DNA from: an uncultured Eubacteriales bacterium | GTDB taxonomy: Bacteria > Bacillota > Clostridia > Christensenellales > Aristaeellaceae | Reading direction: 5' to 3' | Length of the DNA stretch: 64,000 bases | NCBI GenBank assembly: GCA_900320085.1 | Contig: ONRC01000034.1 | Span: forward strand, 1 to 64,000 | Shown here: piece by piece, positions 8,624 through 16,612 of the stretch | Position numbering within the stretch: the stretch's first letter is position 1 | Layout of the letters: every line of letters starts with the position of its first letter | Position numbers and translations under genes: made by a program | Notes under the pieces: model-generated | Told to the model about the DNA's origin: nothing | The model's database searches: none | The model's input: the letters and a program-made list of their open reading frames with translations, nothing else

Positions 8624-9688
8624 ATGTATCAGGATCTGAAAGATCGGCGTCTGCCCGCCTTATTGACCGACGCGGAGGGGAAAAGGATCGAAACGGCGGA
8701 GGCATGGCGCAGCCATCGGAAGCGGCTGCTCGACCTGCTTTCCCGGCAGGAATACGGCGTTACCCCCGACGCACCGAAAACTGTGCGGGGAGAAATTCTG
8801 AAAGAACGGCAGCTGCTTGGGCAAAAAGCCTTGCGGCAGCTGATTCGTCTCTCCTTTCAGGCGCCGCTTGGCAGCTTTTCCTTTGAATTTGAATTATTGA
8901 CTCCGACTGCAGCAGGAAAGCATCCCGTCTTTCTCCGGCTGAGCGGCGGCTTTCTCCCGGATTTTGCCACCCCGACCGAAGAGATCCTGGATCGGGGTTA
9001 CGCCATCGCCAACATTCATGTCGGGAACATCAGCAGCGATTCCGCAGCTTTGGACGGGCTCGCGGCTGTATATCCCGCCGACGCGGAAACCGGCTGGGGA
9101 AAAATCGGGATGTGGGCCTTTGGCGCCAGCCGGGTGCTGGACTATCTGGAAACGCTGCCTGATATTGATTCCCGGCGGGCCGCCATCCTTGGCCATTCCA
9201 GACTGGGCAAAACCGCGCTGTGGTGCGGCGCGCAGGACGAGCGGTTTTCCATGGTCATCGGCGCAGGCTCCGGCTGCTCCGGCGCTGCCCTGGCCCGCGG
9301 CGGCGCGGGCGAAACGGTGGAAGCGATCACTTCCCGCTTCCCCTATTGGTTCTGCAAAAACTATGCCGCCTGGGCCGGACGGGAAGCGGAGATGCCCTTT
9401 GACCAGCACATGCTGCTGGCCCTGACCGCGCCGCGCAAGCTGTATGTTTCCTCCGCCAGTGAGGATGAATGGGCCAATCCGCAAAGCGAGTTCTTATCCT
9501 GTGTGGCCGCCAGTGAAGCGTGGACGGTCTGCGGCGTACCCGGCCTGGTTACGCCGGACGATTATCCCAGGGTGGACGCACCCCTGATGTCAGGAGGCGT
9601 CTGCTACCACATGCGCAAGGGAAAGCATTTCCTGGGCCGTCAGGATTGGCTGTGGTATCTGGAATGCCGGGATCGGTTTCACATCTGA
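8624..9688 (+). CDS. Alpha/beta-hydrolase, glucuronoyl-esterase (CE15)-like
   Basis: 354 residues without an evident signal peptide, so probably cytoplasmic. The nucleophile motif GHSRLGK (near residue 192) resembles the GCSRxGK of carbohydrate esterase family 15, and WGKIGMWAFGASRVLDYL just before it also fits. The catalytic His is probably in RKGKHFLG near the C-terminus. CE15 enzymes cleave 4-O-methylglucuronoyl esters in lignin-xylan complexes; an intracellular form could handle imported oligosaccharide esters. It ends 24 bases after the PHP gene begins its operon-like spacing and is last in this plus-strand group. Confidence 0.7.
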   Translation: MYQDLKDRRLPALLTDAEGKRIETAEAWRSHRKRLLDLLSRQEYGVTPDAPKTVRGEILKERQLLGQKALRQLIRLSFQAPLGSFSFEFELLTPTAAGKHPVFLRLSGGFLPDFATPTEEILDRGYAIANIHVGNISSDSAALDGLAAVYPADAETGWGKIGMWAFGASRVLDYLETLPDIDSRRAAILGHSRLGKTALWCGAQDERFSMVIGAGSGCSGAALARGGAGETVEAITSRFPYWFCKNYAAWAGREAEMPFDQHMLLALTAPRKLYVSSASEDEWANPQSEFLSCVAASEAWTVCGVPGLVTPDDYPRVDAPLMSGGVCYHMRKGKHFLGRQDWLWYLECRDRFHI

Positions 9689-9749
9689 AAAGCGATTCGC
9701 ATCCCGGTCGGAGGCCTTCATTATCCCTCGCCAATCCTCCGGGGAAAAA

Positions 9750-9791
9750 ACCAGCGGCATAGCAGAAGGACAGCCCTCCCGCGCCGCTGGT
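9750..9791. terminator. Bidirectional terminator
   Basis: Inverted repeat ACCAGCGGC (9750-9758) / GCCGCTGGT (9783-9791) flanked by an A-run on the left and T6 on the right, between the convergent esterase and exporter genes. Confidence 0.7.
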
Positions 9792-9822
9792 GTTTTTTCT
9801 TTGACCGTTTCTTCCATATGTA

Positions 9823-12021
9823 TCAGGCAGGCGTGTCCAGTCGCTGACGCGCTACCAGATCAGCAAAGAAGCCGCCCTTTTCGATCAGTTCATCATATGT
9901 GCCGTCCTCAATGATGCGGCCCTGATTCAGCACCAGGATGCGGTCGCAGCGGCGGATGGTGGACAGGCGGTGGGCGATGACGATGCAGGTGATGCCGCGG
10001 TCCTTGATGGCCTTCACCACTTCGTATTCCGTCTTGGCGTCCAGGGCGGAGGTGGCTTCGTCCAGGATGATGATGGAGGGGTCCTGGGCCAGCACGCGGG
10101 CGATTTCCAGGCGCTGGCGCTGGCCGCCGGACAGGTCGCGGCCGCCGTCGGTGAGCTTGCGGTCATAGCCGCCCTCGCGCTGCATAATATCGTCGTGGAT
10201 CTGCGCGTCCCGGGCGGCCAGGATCATTTCAAAATCCTTGATGGATTCATCCCACATTTTGATGTTGGCAGCAATCGTGTCCTCAAACAGGGTAATGTCC
10301 TGATCCACCACCGCCACGGAGCCCGTCATCACGGCCCGGGGATAGGCGGACCGGGGCTTGCCGTCGAACAGGATTTCCCCGCCCCAGAGGTCGTACAGAC
10401 CTGAAATCAGCTTGGACAGGGTGGACTTGCCGCTGCCGGAAGCGCCCACGAAGGCCACCCGGCTGCCGGGCTTCATGGTGATGGAAAAATCCTGGATCAG
10501 CGGCGGAGCCAGCCTGGAATAGCCGAAGGATACGTTTTTCAGCTCCACGTTCCCCCGCAGCTTTTTCATGGGCTGATCGGAGGTTTCCGGATTGTCCGCC
10601 GCGTTTTTATCCTCCGGGTACTCCATCACGTCCTCCACCCGCTCCATCTCGGTGCGCATTTCCTGAAGCGTCTGGCCCGCGCTGATAAAGGTCATGGCGG
10701 GCTCCATGAAGGAGGTCAGAAAGCCCTGGAACATTTGCAGGACACCCAGGGTAAACTCGCCCCGCATGATGAACCAGATGCCCAGGATCAGCACGGCATA
10801 CCCCGCCAGCGTGTCAAAGAACATGGGGATGGTGCCCAGCAGTTCGTTGGTTTTGGTGGCTTTCACATTCTGCGCGTTGACCGAAGCCTGATACCCTGCC
10901 CACTTGCGGAAAAATCCCCGCTCCGCGCCGCTGGCTTTGATGGTCTCCACCATTTCGATGCCGGATACGGTGGTGGCCGCCAGCTTGCCGCTGTCCCGCT
11001 GCAAAACGCGGGTGATGTTGAGGCGCTTTTCGGAAATGACGCGGGACATAATGATATTCAGCGCGATGGTGCCGATGCCGATGGCGGTCAGCAGTACGCT
11101 GCGCCGCAGCATCAATACAAGGTAAAACACCATCATGAGGGTATTCAGCGCCAGGGGGGCCAGGGTGTTCACCAAGGTGCCGGCAATGGATTCATTGGTG
11201 CCGCACCGCTGCTGAATGTCCCCCGCCATGCGCTGGGAGAAAAACTCCATGGGCAAGTGCAGCACCTTCCACATATAGCTGGTGCTGCCCATCAGGGCCA
11301 TTTTGCCGCTGATTTTCAGCGAATAAATCGTTTGCATCCAGGCAACGATCACCTGCAAAACGCCCAGACCAATCATCACCCCGATGAAGGGCATCAGCCA
11401 GTCCCGGTTGATGCCGGACAGCAGCCTGTCCATAAAGATCTGGGACACAATGGGATTCACGATGCCAAACAGATAAGAAATCATGGTGGTCAGCATCACG
11501 AACGCCACCGCCGCGCCCGCGCCGACCAGGCGCTTGCGGGCGAATTCCACGGTGCTCTTGCGTTTCCCTTCGGGGTAAAAGTCCGGCCCGGGCGTGGGAA
11601 CGATCACGATGCCGGTAAAGGATTTGTCAAACTCCTCCTCGCTGACCTTCACGAAGCCACGGGCAGGATCGTTGATACAGGCAGTCTTTCCCCGAAAGCC
11701 GTTCAGCACCACAAAATGGTTGAAGTCCCAATGAATGATGCAGGGGAACTGTCCCTTTTCCCGCAGCACTTCCGGGCTTCTGCGATAGGCCTCCACCTGA
11801 AAACCATAGCGCTGCGCGGCCAGATATACGTTTTTCGCGTTGGAGCCGTCCCGGGACACGCCGCAGTCGGCGCGCACCTGCTCCAGCGGAATCCATTTTT
11901 CGTAATACGCCATCACCATGGCCAGGGAAGCGGCCCCGCATTCCAGCGCCTCCAGCTGCATGATGACCGGCACCTTCGCCACACCGCTTGTGACAGGCTG
12001 CTTCACGTTCTTTTCCTTCAT
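9823..12021 (-). CDS. Peptidase-containing ABC transporter (PCAT), NHLP/bacteriocin export type
   Basis: 732 residues. An N-terminal C39 cysteine peptidase carries Gln22 (oxyanion), Cys28 in LECGAAS, His102 in NHFVVL and Asp118 in NDPARG. A six-helix ABC membrane domain and ATPase domain follow, with Walker A GASGSGKST, signature DLSGGQRQR and Walker B IIILDEATSALD. Such proteins cut leader peptides after a double glycine and export the product. It is the last gene of a six-step leftward operon whose first gene encodes a double-glycine precursor, the obvious substrate. The second, peptidase-less transporter found in many NHLM clusters is absent. Confidence 0.92.
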   Translation of the reverse strand: MKEKNVKQPVTSGVAKVPVIMQLEALECGAASLAMVMAYYEKWIPLEQVRADCGVSRDGSNAKNVYLAAQRYGFQVEAYRRSPEVLREKGQFPCIIHWDFNHFVVLNGFRGKTACINDPARGFVKVSEEEFDKSFTGIVIVPTPGPDFYPEGKRKSTVEFARKRLVGAGAAVAFVMLTTMISYLFGIVNPIVSQIFMDRLLSGINRDWLMPFIGVMIGLGVLQVIVAWMQTIYSLKISGKMALMGSTSYMWKVLHLPMEFFSQRMAGDIQQRCGTNESIAGTLVNTLAPLALNTLMMVFYLVLMLRRSVLLTAIGIGTIALNIIMSRVISEKRLNITRVLQRDSGKLAATTVSGIEMVETIKASGAERGFFRKWAGYQASVNAQNVKATKTNELLGTIPMFFDTLAGYAVLILGIWFIMRGEFTLGVLQMFQGFLTSFMEPAMTFISAGQTLQEMRTEMERVEDVMEYPEDKNAADNPETSDQPMKKLRGNVELKNVSFGYSRLAPPLIQDFSITMKPGSRVAFVGASGSGKSTLSKLISGLYDLWGGEILFDGKPRSAYPRAVMTGSVAVVDQDITLFEDTIAANIKMWDESIKDFEMILAARDAQIHDDIMQREGGYDRKLTDGGRDLSGGQRQRLEIARVLAQDPSIIILDEATSALDAKTEYEVVKAIKDRGITCIVIAHRLSTIRRCDRILVLNQGRIIEDGTYDELIEKGGFFADLVARQRLDTPA

Positions 12022-12035
12022 GCCGCAAGTCCGCC

Positions 12036-12458
12036 TTATCGAATCAGGAAGGAAATCGGCGAAACCGTTTCCAGGATGATCTTCGCGTCATAGGAGCCGT
12101 CTGCCAGCGGAACCGGGGCCATGGCTACTGCCCGGCCATATTCATCCCGCTCCACGATGGAAATTTCATAGTCCGTTTTTTCGATGCGCACCGCCATATC
12201 GGAGTTGATTGGCGCGGCGGCAGGACCGGTCAGAGAGATTTTTGCCGTACCGTTCTCAATCACAGCGATAGCATTGGCGGTGGTTTCCAGCGTGCCGATG
12301 GATGACCAAACGAACAGCCCCACAAAAAGAAGAACCGCTGCAGCCAGGATGACCCAGATGCCGTGGTTCTTCACTTTCAAATAATCATTCAGTTGTTCTG
12401 GCGAACGGATTTCATCCAGCGCCCTTTTCCGAAAGATCGTTTCTTTTTTCTCTGACAT
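12036..12458 (-). CDS. Miniature HlyD-like membrane fusion protein of NHLM type
   Basis: 140 residues, about half the usual length. The N-terminus FRKRALDEIRSPEQLNDYL followed by one membrane helix (about 34-54) is the hallmark start of NHLM secretion (HlyD-like) proteins. The rest is a single beta-rich domain; the long coiled-coil hairpin and lipoyl halves of full HlyD adaptors are missing. That could fit a monoderm cell wall, where no outer membrane channel is reached. It begins 12 bases after the ATPase gene and ends 14 before the PCAT gene. Confidence 0.7.
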   Translation of the reverse strand: MSEKKETIFRKRALDEIRSPEQLNDYLKVKNHGIWVILAAAVLLFVGLFVWSSIGTLETTANAIAVIENGTAKISLTGPAAAPINSDMAVRIEKTDYEISIVERDEYGRAVAMAPVPLADGSYDAKIILETVSPISFLIR

Positions 12459-12470
12459 ATTTCTTCCTTC

Positions 12471-12881
12471 TTACCCTATGCGTTTCATGACCGTCAGGAC
12501 ATTTTGTCCGTCCCTGTATTCGTAAGCAGCCGTGTCCATGGATTGGTTCACTATATAAATCCCCAGGCCGCCTTTCTTGCGTTCCCGGAGAGGGAGCTTC
12601 AGATTGGGGGCGGGCCTCTCCAAAGGATCGTAGGGCTTTCCCCCATCGGAAAAGCGGAGAACAGCGGTCAGCGGGTTTTCCCGTATCTCCACCTGAATCT
12701 GCGCATGACCCGTTTCCGGATGGTAGGCATAGCTGGAAATGTTGACAAAGATTTCCTCCGCCGCCACGTCGATCTGCGTCATCACCCTGGCTTCACAGCC
12801 GGCCCGGGCAAGGTGGCTGTTGACGAAATCCAGTACCTTGGGCAGGTTTTCAGATGCTGTCAAAACATCGAGCGTGTTCAT
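12471..12881 (-). CDS. Anti-sigma-type serine kinase/ATP-binding protein (SpoIIAB/RsbW-like)
   Basis: 136 residues of a GHKL ATPase. The N-box is EEIFVNISSYAY near residue 48; the G1-like box is FSDGGKPYDPL and the G2 segment is KGGLGIYIVNQSMD. Proteins of this type bind ATP, phosphorylate a STAS antagonist and sequester a partner, usually a sigma factor. The STAS gene is immediately upstream (11-base gap) and the PP2C phosphatase gene next to that, giving a full partner-switching set. A second copy is encoded at 15733. Confidence 0.88.
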   Translation of the reverse strand: MNTLDVLTASENLPKVLDFVNSHLARAGCEARVMTQIDVAAEEIFVNISSYAYHPETGHAQIQVEIRENPLTAVLRFSDGGKPYDPLERPAPNLKLPLRERKKGGLGIYIVNQSMDTAAYEYRDGQNVLTVMKRIG

Positions 12882-12892
12882 CCCCGCCCCTC

Positions 12893-13189
12893 TTATTCGA
12901 TCACGAGATCTTCCAGAAAGCCCGTCACCTGGAACACGTCCATCACCTGGGGGGCGACATTCCGCACGACCAATTTTCCCTTTTCCTCCATCGCCTGCAT
13001 AGCGTCCAGCAGCACCCGCAGCCCGGCGCTGGAAATGTACGCCAGCTTTTCAAAATCGAACACCAGCTTTTCCACGCCCTCCAGCGCGGGCTCCAGCTGT
13101 TCCTCCAGGTCGGGGGCAGTGAGGGTATCCAGCCGCCCATCCAGCGCAATGGTCAGTTCGCTTCCGGTTCGGGTCATGGTAATGGTCAT
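12893..13189 (-). CDS. STAS-domain anti-sigma factor antagonist (SpoIIAA-like)
   Basis: 98 residues covering one STAS domain: ALDGRLDTLTAPDLEEQL, then VFDFEKLAYISSAGLRVLL, where the SSAGLR serine is the expected phosphorylation site. In the family, the unphosphorylated form binds the SpoIIAB-like kinase and releases its client. It overlaps the end of the phosphatase gene by 4 bases (ATGA) and precedes the kinase gene, matching the order needed for a switch. Confidence 0.9.
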   Translation of the reverse strand: MTITMTRTGSELTIALDGRLDTLTAPDLEEQLEPALEGVEKLVFDFEKLAYISSAGLRVLLDAMQAMEEKGKLVVRNVAPQVMDVFQVTGFLEDLVIE

Positions 13190-14478
13190 GTGGTTTCCTC
13201 CTTATGCGGCAGGTATTTTACGCAAAGCATCGTCAGATCGTCAAACTGCGGCGCGTCGCCCACAAACTGGTCGATGGCGGACTGCATGCTTTGCAGCAGC
13301 GCGTCGGGCTCCGCATCGGGCCGCTGGTTCAGGGCCTCCAGCATCCGGTCCGTGCCAAACATCTTTTCCCGCGCGTCGGTGGCTTCCGGCGCGCCGTCGG
13401 TGTACACGAACAGCGTGCCGCCGGGTTCCAAGTCAAATGCATATTCCGTATAGGTTTTTCTTTTCAGAGCGCCCAGCACCATGCCGTGCTTTTTTTCTTT
13501 AAACAGTTCAAAATCGCCGTTCGCCTGCCGCAGCATGGGGTATTCATGGCCGCCGTTGGCGGCAACGATATGCCCGTTGGCGAGATCCAAAACACCGAAC
13601 CACACGGTGACGAACATCCTGTTGCTGTTGTTTTCGCACAGGCTGGCGTTGGTCCTGTTCAGCACCTCCGCCGGGGACAGGCCCATCATAGCGTAGTTCT
13701 TGATCAGATTTTTGGACACCATCATGAACAGCGCCGCGGGAACACCCTTGCCTGACACGTCGGCAATCACCAGACCCAGATGATCGTCGTCGATCAGGAA
13801 GAAATCATAAAAGTCGCCGCCCACTTCATTGGCGGGAACCATGGACGCAAACAGCTGTATATCCTGCCTGTCCGGAAACAGCGTTGGCAGACTGTCCTTC
13901 TGAATTTTTGCGGCCAGATCCAGCTCCGCCGCCACCCGTTCCCGCTCGCCATGCAGCCGCAGGTTTTCCTTCGCGGAGCGGTCGATCTCCACCGCCATGG
14001 CGGCGATGCTGTCCGCCAGCCTGCCGACTTCGTTTTTCTGCCGGATGCGGCCCATGCTTTGTACGGCGGCCGCGCTGTCCTTGGTTTCCATGTACGCATG
14101 AATGCCGCTGTTCACCTGCACCATGGGCCGCACCGCCTTGAAATAAATAAACAGGATGAGCAGCACGTTCACGATCAGCAGGCTGACGACGCCCCACAGC
14201 GCTATGGAGCGAAGGTTTTGATTCAGGATGTCGGCAAAAGCTGTCCAGCCGTATTCCAGGCAGACCACGTACCGAAGCGTTCCGTCCAGGAACACCGGGG
14301 CTGTGGTCACAACCTTTGTTTCATGATTCTCTGTCAGTTCATAGTATATAATTCCTATGTCTTCCGCGTCTGCTTCGCCGCTTTGAAGCGTGGAAAGGAA
14401 GGGATATTTTTCTTCTTTGCTCCAGTATTCGCCCAAACGGTGGTTCTGCGTCTGATCCGTTTCCGGACTGCATTCCAT
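13186..14478 (-). CDS. SpoIIE-type PP2C phosphatase, downstream part of an amber-interrupted sensor phosphatase
   Basis: 430 residues from the first ATG after an in-frame TAG at 14503-14505. It holds the end of a periplasmic/extracellular sensor domain, a membrane helix (VVSLLIVNVLLILFIYF), a HAMP-like linker and a PP2C domain with GGDFYDFFLIDDDHLGLVIADVS and GKGVPAALFM. The domain would dephosphorylate the STAS protein encoded next. The same frame continues upstream of the stop into a second membrane helix, so the intact protein would be about 594 residues. Reading across the amber codon, reinitiation or a recent null mutation are all possible. Confidence 0.85.
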   Translation of the reverse strand: MECSPETDQTQNHRLGEYWSKEEKYPFLSTLQSGEADAEDIGIIYYELTENHETKVVTTAPVFLDGTLRYVVCLEYGWTAFADILNQNLRSIALWGVVSLLIVNVLLILFIYFKAVRPMVQVNSGIHAYMETKDSAAAVQSMGRIRQKNEVGRLADSIAAMAVEIDRSAKENLRLHGERERVAAELDLAAKIQKDSLPTLFPDRQDIQLFASMVPANEVGGDFYDFFLIDDDHLGLVIADVSGKGVPAALFMMVSKNLIKNYAMMGLSPAEVLNRTNASLCENNSNRMFVTVWFGVLDLANGHIVAANGGHEYPMLRQANGDFELFKEKKHGMVLGALKRKTYTEYAFDLEPGGTLFVYTDGAPEATDAREKMFGTDRMLEALNQRPDAEPDALLQSMQSAIDQFVGDAPQFDDLTMLCVKYLPHKEETT

Positions 14479-14502
14479 GATGAGATAGAAATCATCTCTG
14501 GC

Positions 14503-14973
14503 CTACTGATACAGTCCGTCATCGGCGCGGATATCCAGCAGGTAAAAACTGTCGAATTGGCCGAACGCTCTTTGATCATCCATCCAGGCCGCCAGGAACC
14601 GGTAAAGCGCTTTCAGGTACGCCCGCTGCACTTCCGGCTCCATTTCCTTCAGATCCTCGATGATGTCCATCTCGGCCACGAACCGGGAATAGATGAATTC
14701 GTCATAGATTTCTTTTTCCAATTTCGTTGCGGGCTCCAGCATCATGCCCGGGTCGCTTTGCCACTGATCCAGCACCCAGCCTGCGATTTCGGGGTTCATG
14801 AACAGCTTTTTATATTCTTCCATTTCCCCTTCAATCTTCTCGTTTTTGGATTCAAAGTACATTTGCTCTGTACCGTTCAGCACCACCCAGCCGATCAGGA
14901 GGAGCGCCAGGATAAACATGACCGTCACGATCAGGCTGACCTGTACGGCCAGCCGTCTGTTTTTCTTTTTCAT
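14503..14973 (-). CDS. N-terminal sensor half of the interrupted SpoIIE-type phosphatase
   Basis: 156 residues ending at the TAG. It begins with a basic KKKNRRL stretch and a membrane helix (about residues 9-31), followed by a mostly helical extracytoplasmic region ending in LLDIRADDGLYQ. It is in the same frame as the phosphatase fragment, with 8 codons between the stop and the next ATG, and together they make a classic membrane sensor with two helices around a dCache/4HB-like domain. It starts 21 bases after the precursor gene. Confidence 0.75.
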   Translation of the reverse strand: MKKKNRRLAVQVSLIVTVMFILALLLIGWVVLNGTEQMYFESKNEKIEGEMEEYKKLFMNPEIAGWVLDQWQSDPGMMLEPATKLEKEIYDEFIYSRFVAEMDIIEDLKEMEPEVQRAYLKALYRFLAAWMDDQRAFGQFDSFYLLDIRADDGLYQ

Positions 14974-14994
14974 GAACAGCAGCCTGCGTTCTGA

Positions 14995-15372
14995 TTAAGC
15001 GTTCGCTTTGTCTTTCCGCTGATCTTGCAATTTGACGGGCTTCGGTTTATTATTGATCGTGTTTACCACGGTAATGATGCCCTTGATGACCTTCTCGACC
15101 AATGGAATGATACCAAACATCATTCCGCCGTTCACGTCCGTCAGGTCCTCCGGCGACAGCTTCTCATCCTCCGACACGCTGTCCGCCAAGTCCTTCACGT
15201 CCTCCGCTGTAAGCTGGACGCCCGCTTCCCTGCCAATGGGGCCAAGCACGTCGTTGAGTACCGTTTCCAGATCAGCTTCCTTGCTCAGGCTTTTGAGCGC
15301 CGTCAATACCTTTTCCTTGAGTTCCGGAGTTTTTCCCAGCAGATCCAGCACCTTGTTCATATTCTCAGTCAT
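14995..15372 (-). CDS. Double-glycine leader precursor peptide (NHLP/bacteriocin type)
   Basis: 125 residues from the ATG at 15372, preceded by AAAGGAG. The leader (1-83) is helical and acidic and ends LSPEDLTDVNGG, a textbook C39 peptidase site. The predicted mature peptide (84-125) has a hydrophobic, potentially amphipathic segment FGIIPLVEKVIKGIITVV and a Lys-rich polar tail. It has no Cys, and no lanthipeptide, radical-SAM or cyclodehydratase gene is nearby, so it is probably exported unmodified. First gene of the secretion operon; no immunity gene is obvious, so a signalling role is as likely as a bacteriocin. Confidence 0.8.
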   Translation of the reverse strand: MTENMNKVLDLLGKTPELKEKVLTALKSLSKEADLETVLNDVLGPIGREAGVQLTAEDVKDLADSVSEDEKLSPEDLTDVNGGMMFGIIPLVEKVIKGIITVVNTINNKPKPVKLQDQRKDKANA

Positions 15373-15732
15373 GGGGATTCTCCTTTCGTTTCTCGGCATC
15401 AGGCTGTTTGTCGCCTGCTTTTCAGAATGCTTTATTTCTTTTCTCTTTTTATAGCATAAAAACGTCCACCTGAAAACACATATTTTCTTTCGCTGGCACA
15501 GCTCTTTTTACAAATCGGCATTTCGATGCAAACAGAATCCAAAAAACGGATGACTTTTCCATTAAACAATGCTATAATAGTTACAAACCCGATGGGACTG
15601 TCGGCTGAAGATCAAAAAGAAGCGTCGGCCGTTGCTGTCTGACACCTTTGCGGGCGATGGGCGATAATACCCCACAGTTTGACGATATAAACATGCCGGG
15701 CCTGCACTTTATCGGAGCGGAGGGAATGAACC
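15373..15732. promoter_or_regulatory. Divergent control region between precursor and second anti-sigma gene
   Basis: Rightward promoter: perfect TATAAT at 15573-15578 with ATGACT (15550-15555) 17 bases upstream, leaving a leader of about 150 bases before the gene at 15733. Leftward: TATAAA (minus strand, 15448-15453) with a weak TTTTCA 17 bases upstream, about 75 bases ahead of the precursor. The long rightward leader contains GC-rich inverted segments but matches no riboswitch I know. Confidence 0.5.
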
Positions 15733-16143
15733 ATGACTGAAATGAAGGTCAGGGCAAGCGTAGACAATCTGAATCAGGTGCTTGCTTTTGTGGATACAGA
15801 GTTGGAAAAGCTGGAATGTCCCATCAGAGCACAAATGCAAATTGACGTGGCTGTGGAAGAGCTGTTCGTCAATATCGCCAGCTATGCTTATGCCCCTGGA
15901 GAAGGCGACGCCGTCATCCGGGTGGAATCGACGTCGGACCCCAAAACGGTTTCGATCACTTTCCTGGACCGTGGGATTCCCTATGACCCGCTGGCCAAGC
16001 CTGACCCGGACGTAACCCTCTCCGCGGCGGAACGAGCCATCGGCGGTTTGGGCATTTTCATGGCCAAAAAGAGTATGGACGAAATGAAGTATGCCTACCG
16101 GGACGGCCAAAACATCCTGACGATCATGAAAAAGCTGGGTTAA
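15733..16143 (+). CDS. Second SpoIIAB/RsbW-like ATP-binding protein
   Basis: 136 residues, the same length as the kinase encoded at 12471 and alignable end to end: QIDVAVEELFVNIASYAYAP here against QIDVAAEEIFVNISSYAYHP there, and both end in YRDGQN(I/V)LT(I/V)MK. It is a GHKL ATPase expected to act on a STAS protein. Transcribed away from the precursor operon from its own promoter, with GGAGGGA before the ATG. No STAS or phosphatase gene follows, so it may share the neighbouring STAS partner or compete with its paralogue. Confidence 0.85.
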   Translation: MTEMKVRASVDNLNQVLAFVDTELEKLECPIRAQMQIDVAVEELFVNIASYAYAPGEGDAVIRVESTSDPKTVSITFLDRGIPYDPLAKPDPDVTLSAAERAIGGLGIFMAKKSMDEMKYAYRDGQNILTIMKKLG

Positions 16144-16612
16144 GCTGACTGCTCCTATTTGCAGATCCGTTTTACGTCGTACACACAATTTTGGTATGGA
16201 CTGCTTCTTTATCAAACAGCTCTGGATAAATAGCAAAACTCCTTCCCCCCCGCAGGGGGAAGGCGAAAAAGGGATCATTCCATCAGTTCTGTCAAAAACA
16301 GCATCAGGCATTCCTGCAGCGTGTAACAAACACCTCGCCCAGGAATCTTTTCCGACCGGACGATGCGTTTTCCATCCACCCGCCATTCTGCATGGCGGGC
16401 TTTGTTTTTTGCAGTACGGAGGCCAGCGCCGACCCGCCGGTCATACGCTGACGGTTCAGGGCGGGCAGAAGCGCCGCTTCCTCCGTTTTCAGGGCCAGGG
16501 TGCGCGCGTCGCGTTCCATCATGCGATCATCCCCTTGCATTTTATTGTGCTTGCATCTTATGCGGATATTCAAAAAAGCGTTCCCGGAGGAACGCTTTGC
16601 AAAACAGAAAAT
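16144..16612. other. Intergenic region with palindromes
   Basis: No supported gene. It holds a solo family-A palindrome (CCTTCCCCC/GGGGGAAGG type, about 16242-16265), a hairpin CCCGCCA/TGGCGGG (16379-16399) followed by a T-rich stretch that could end transcription of the gene at 15733, and the terminator of the GNAT gene. Open frames across 16196-17146 on the plus strand look like shadows. Confidence 0.6.
16572..16598 (-). terminator. Intrinsic terminator of the GNAT gene
   Basis: Perfect 10-bp inverted repeat (16575-16584 / 16589-16598) with a 4-base loop, followed on the minus strand by T6. Confidence 0.8.

Noticed and set aside
14503-14505. Pyrrolysine codon
   Set aside because: Nothing in the window supports pyrrolysine decoding and the protein class is not a methylamine methyltransferase; kept only as one explanation to test.
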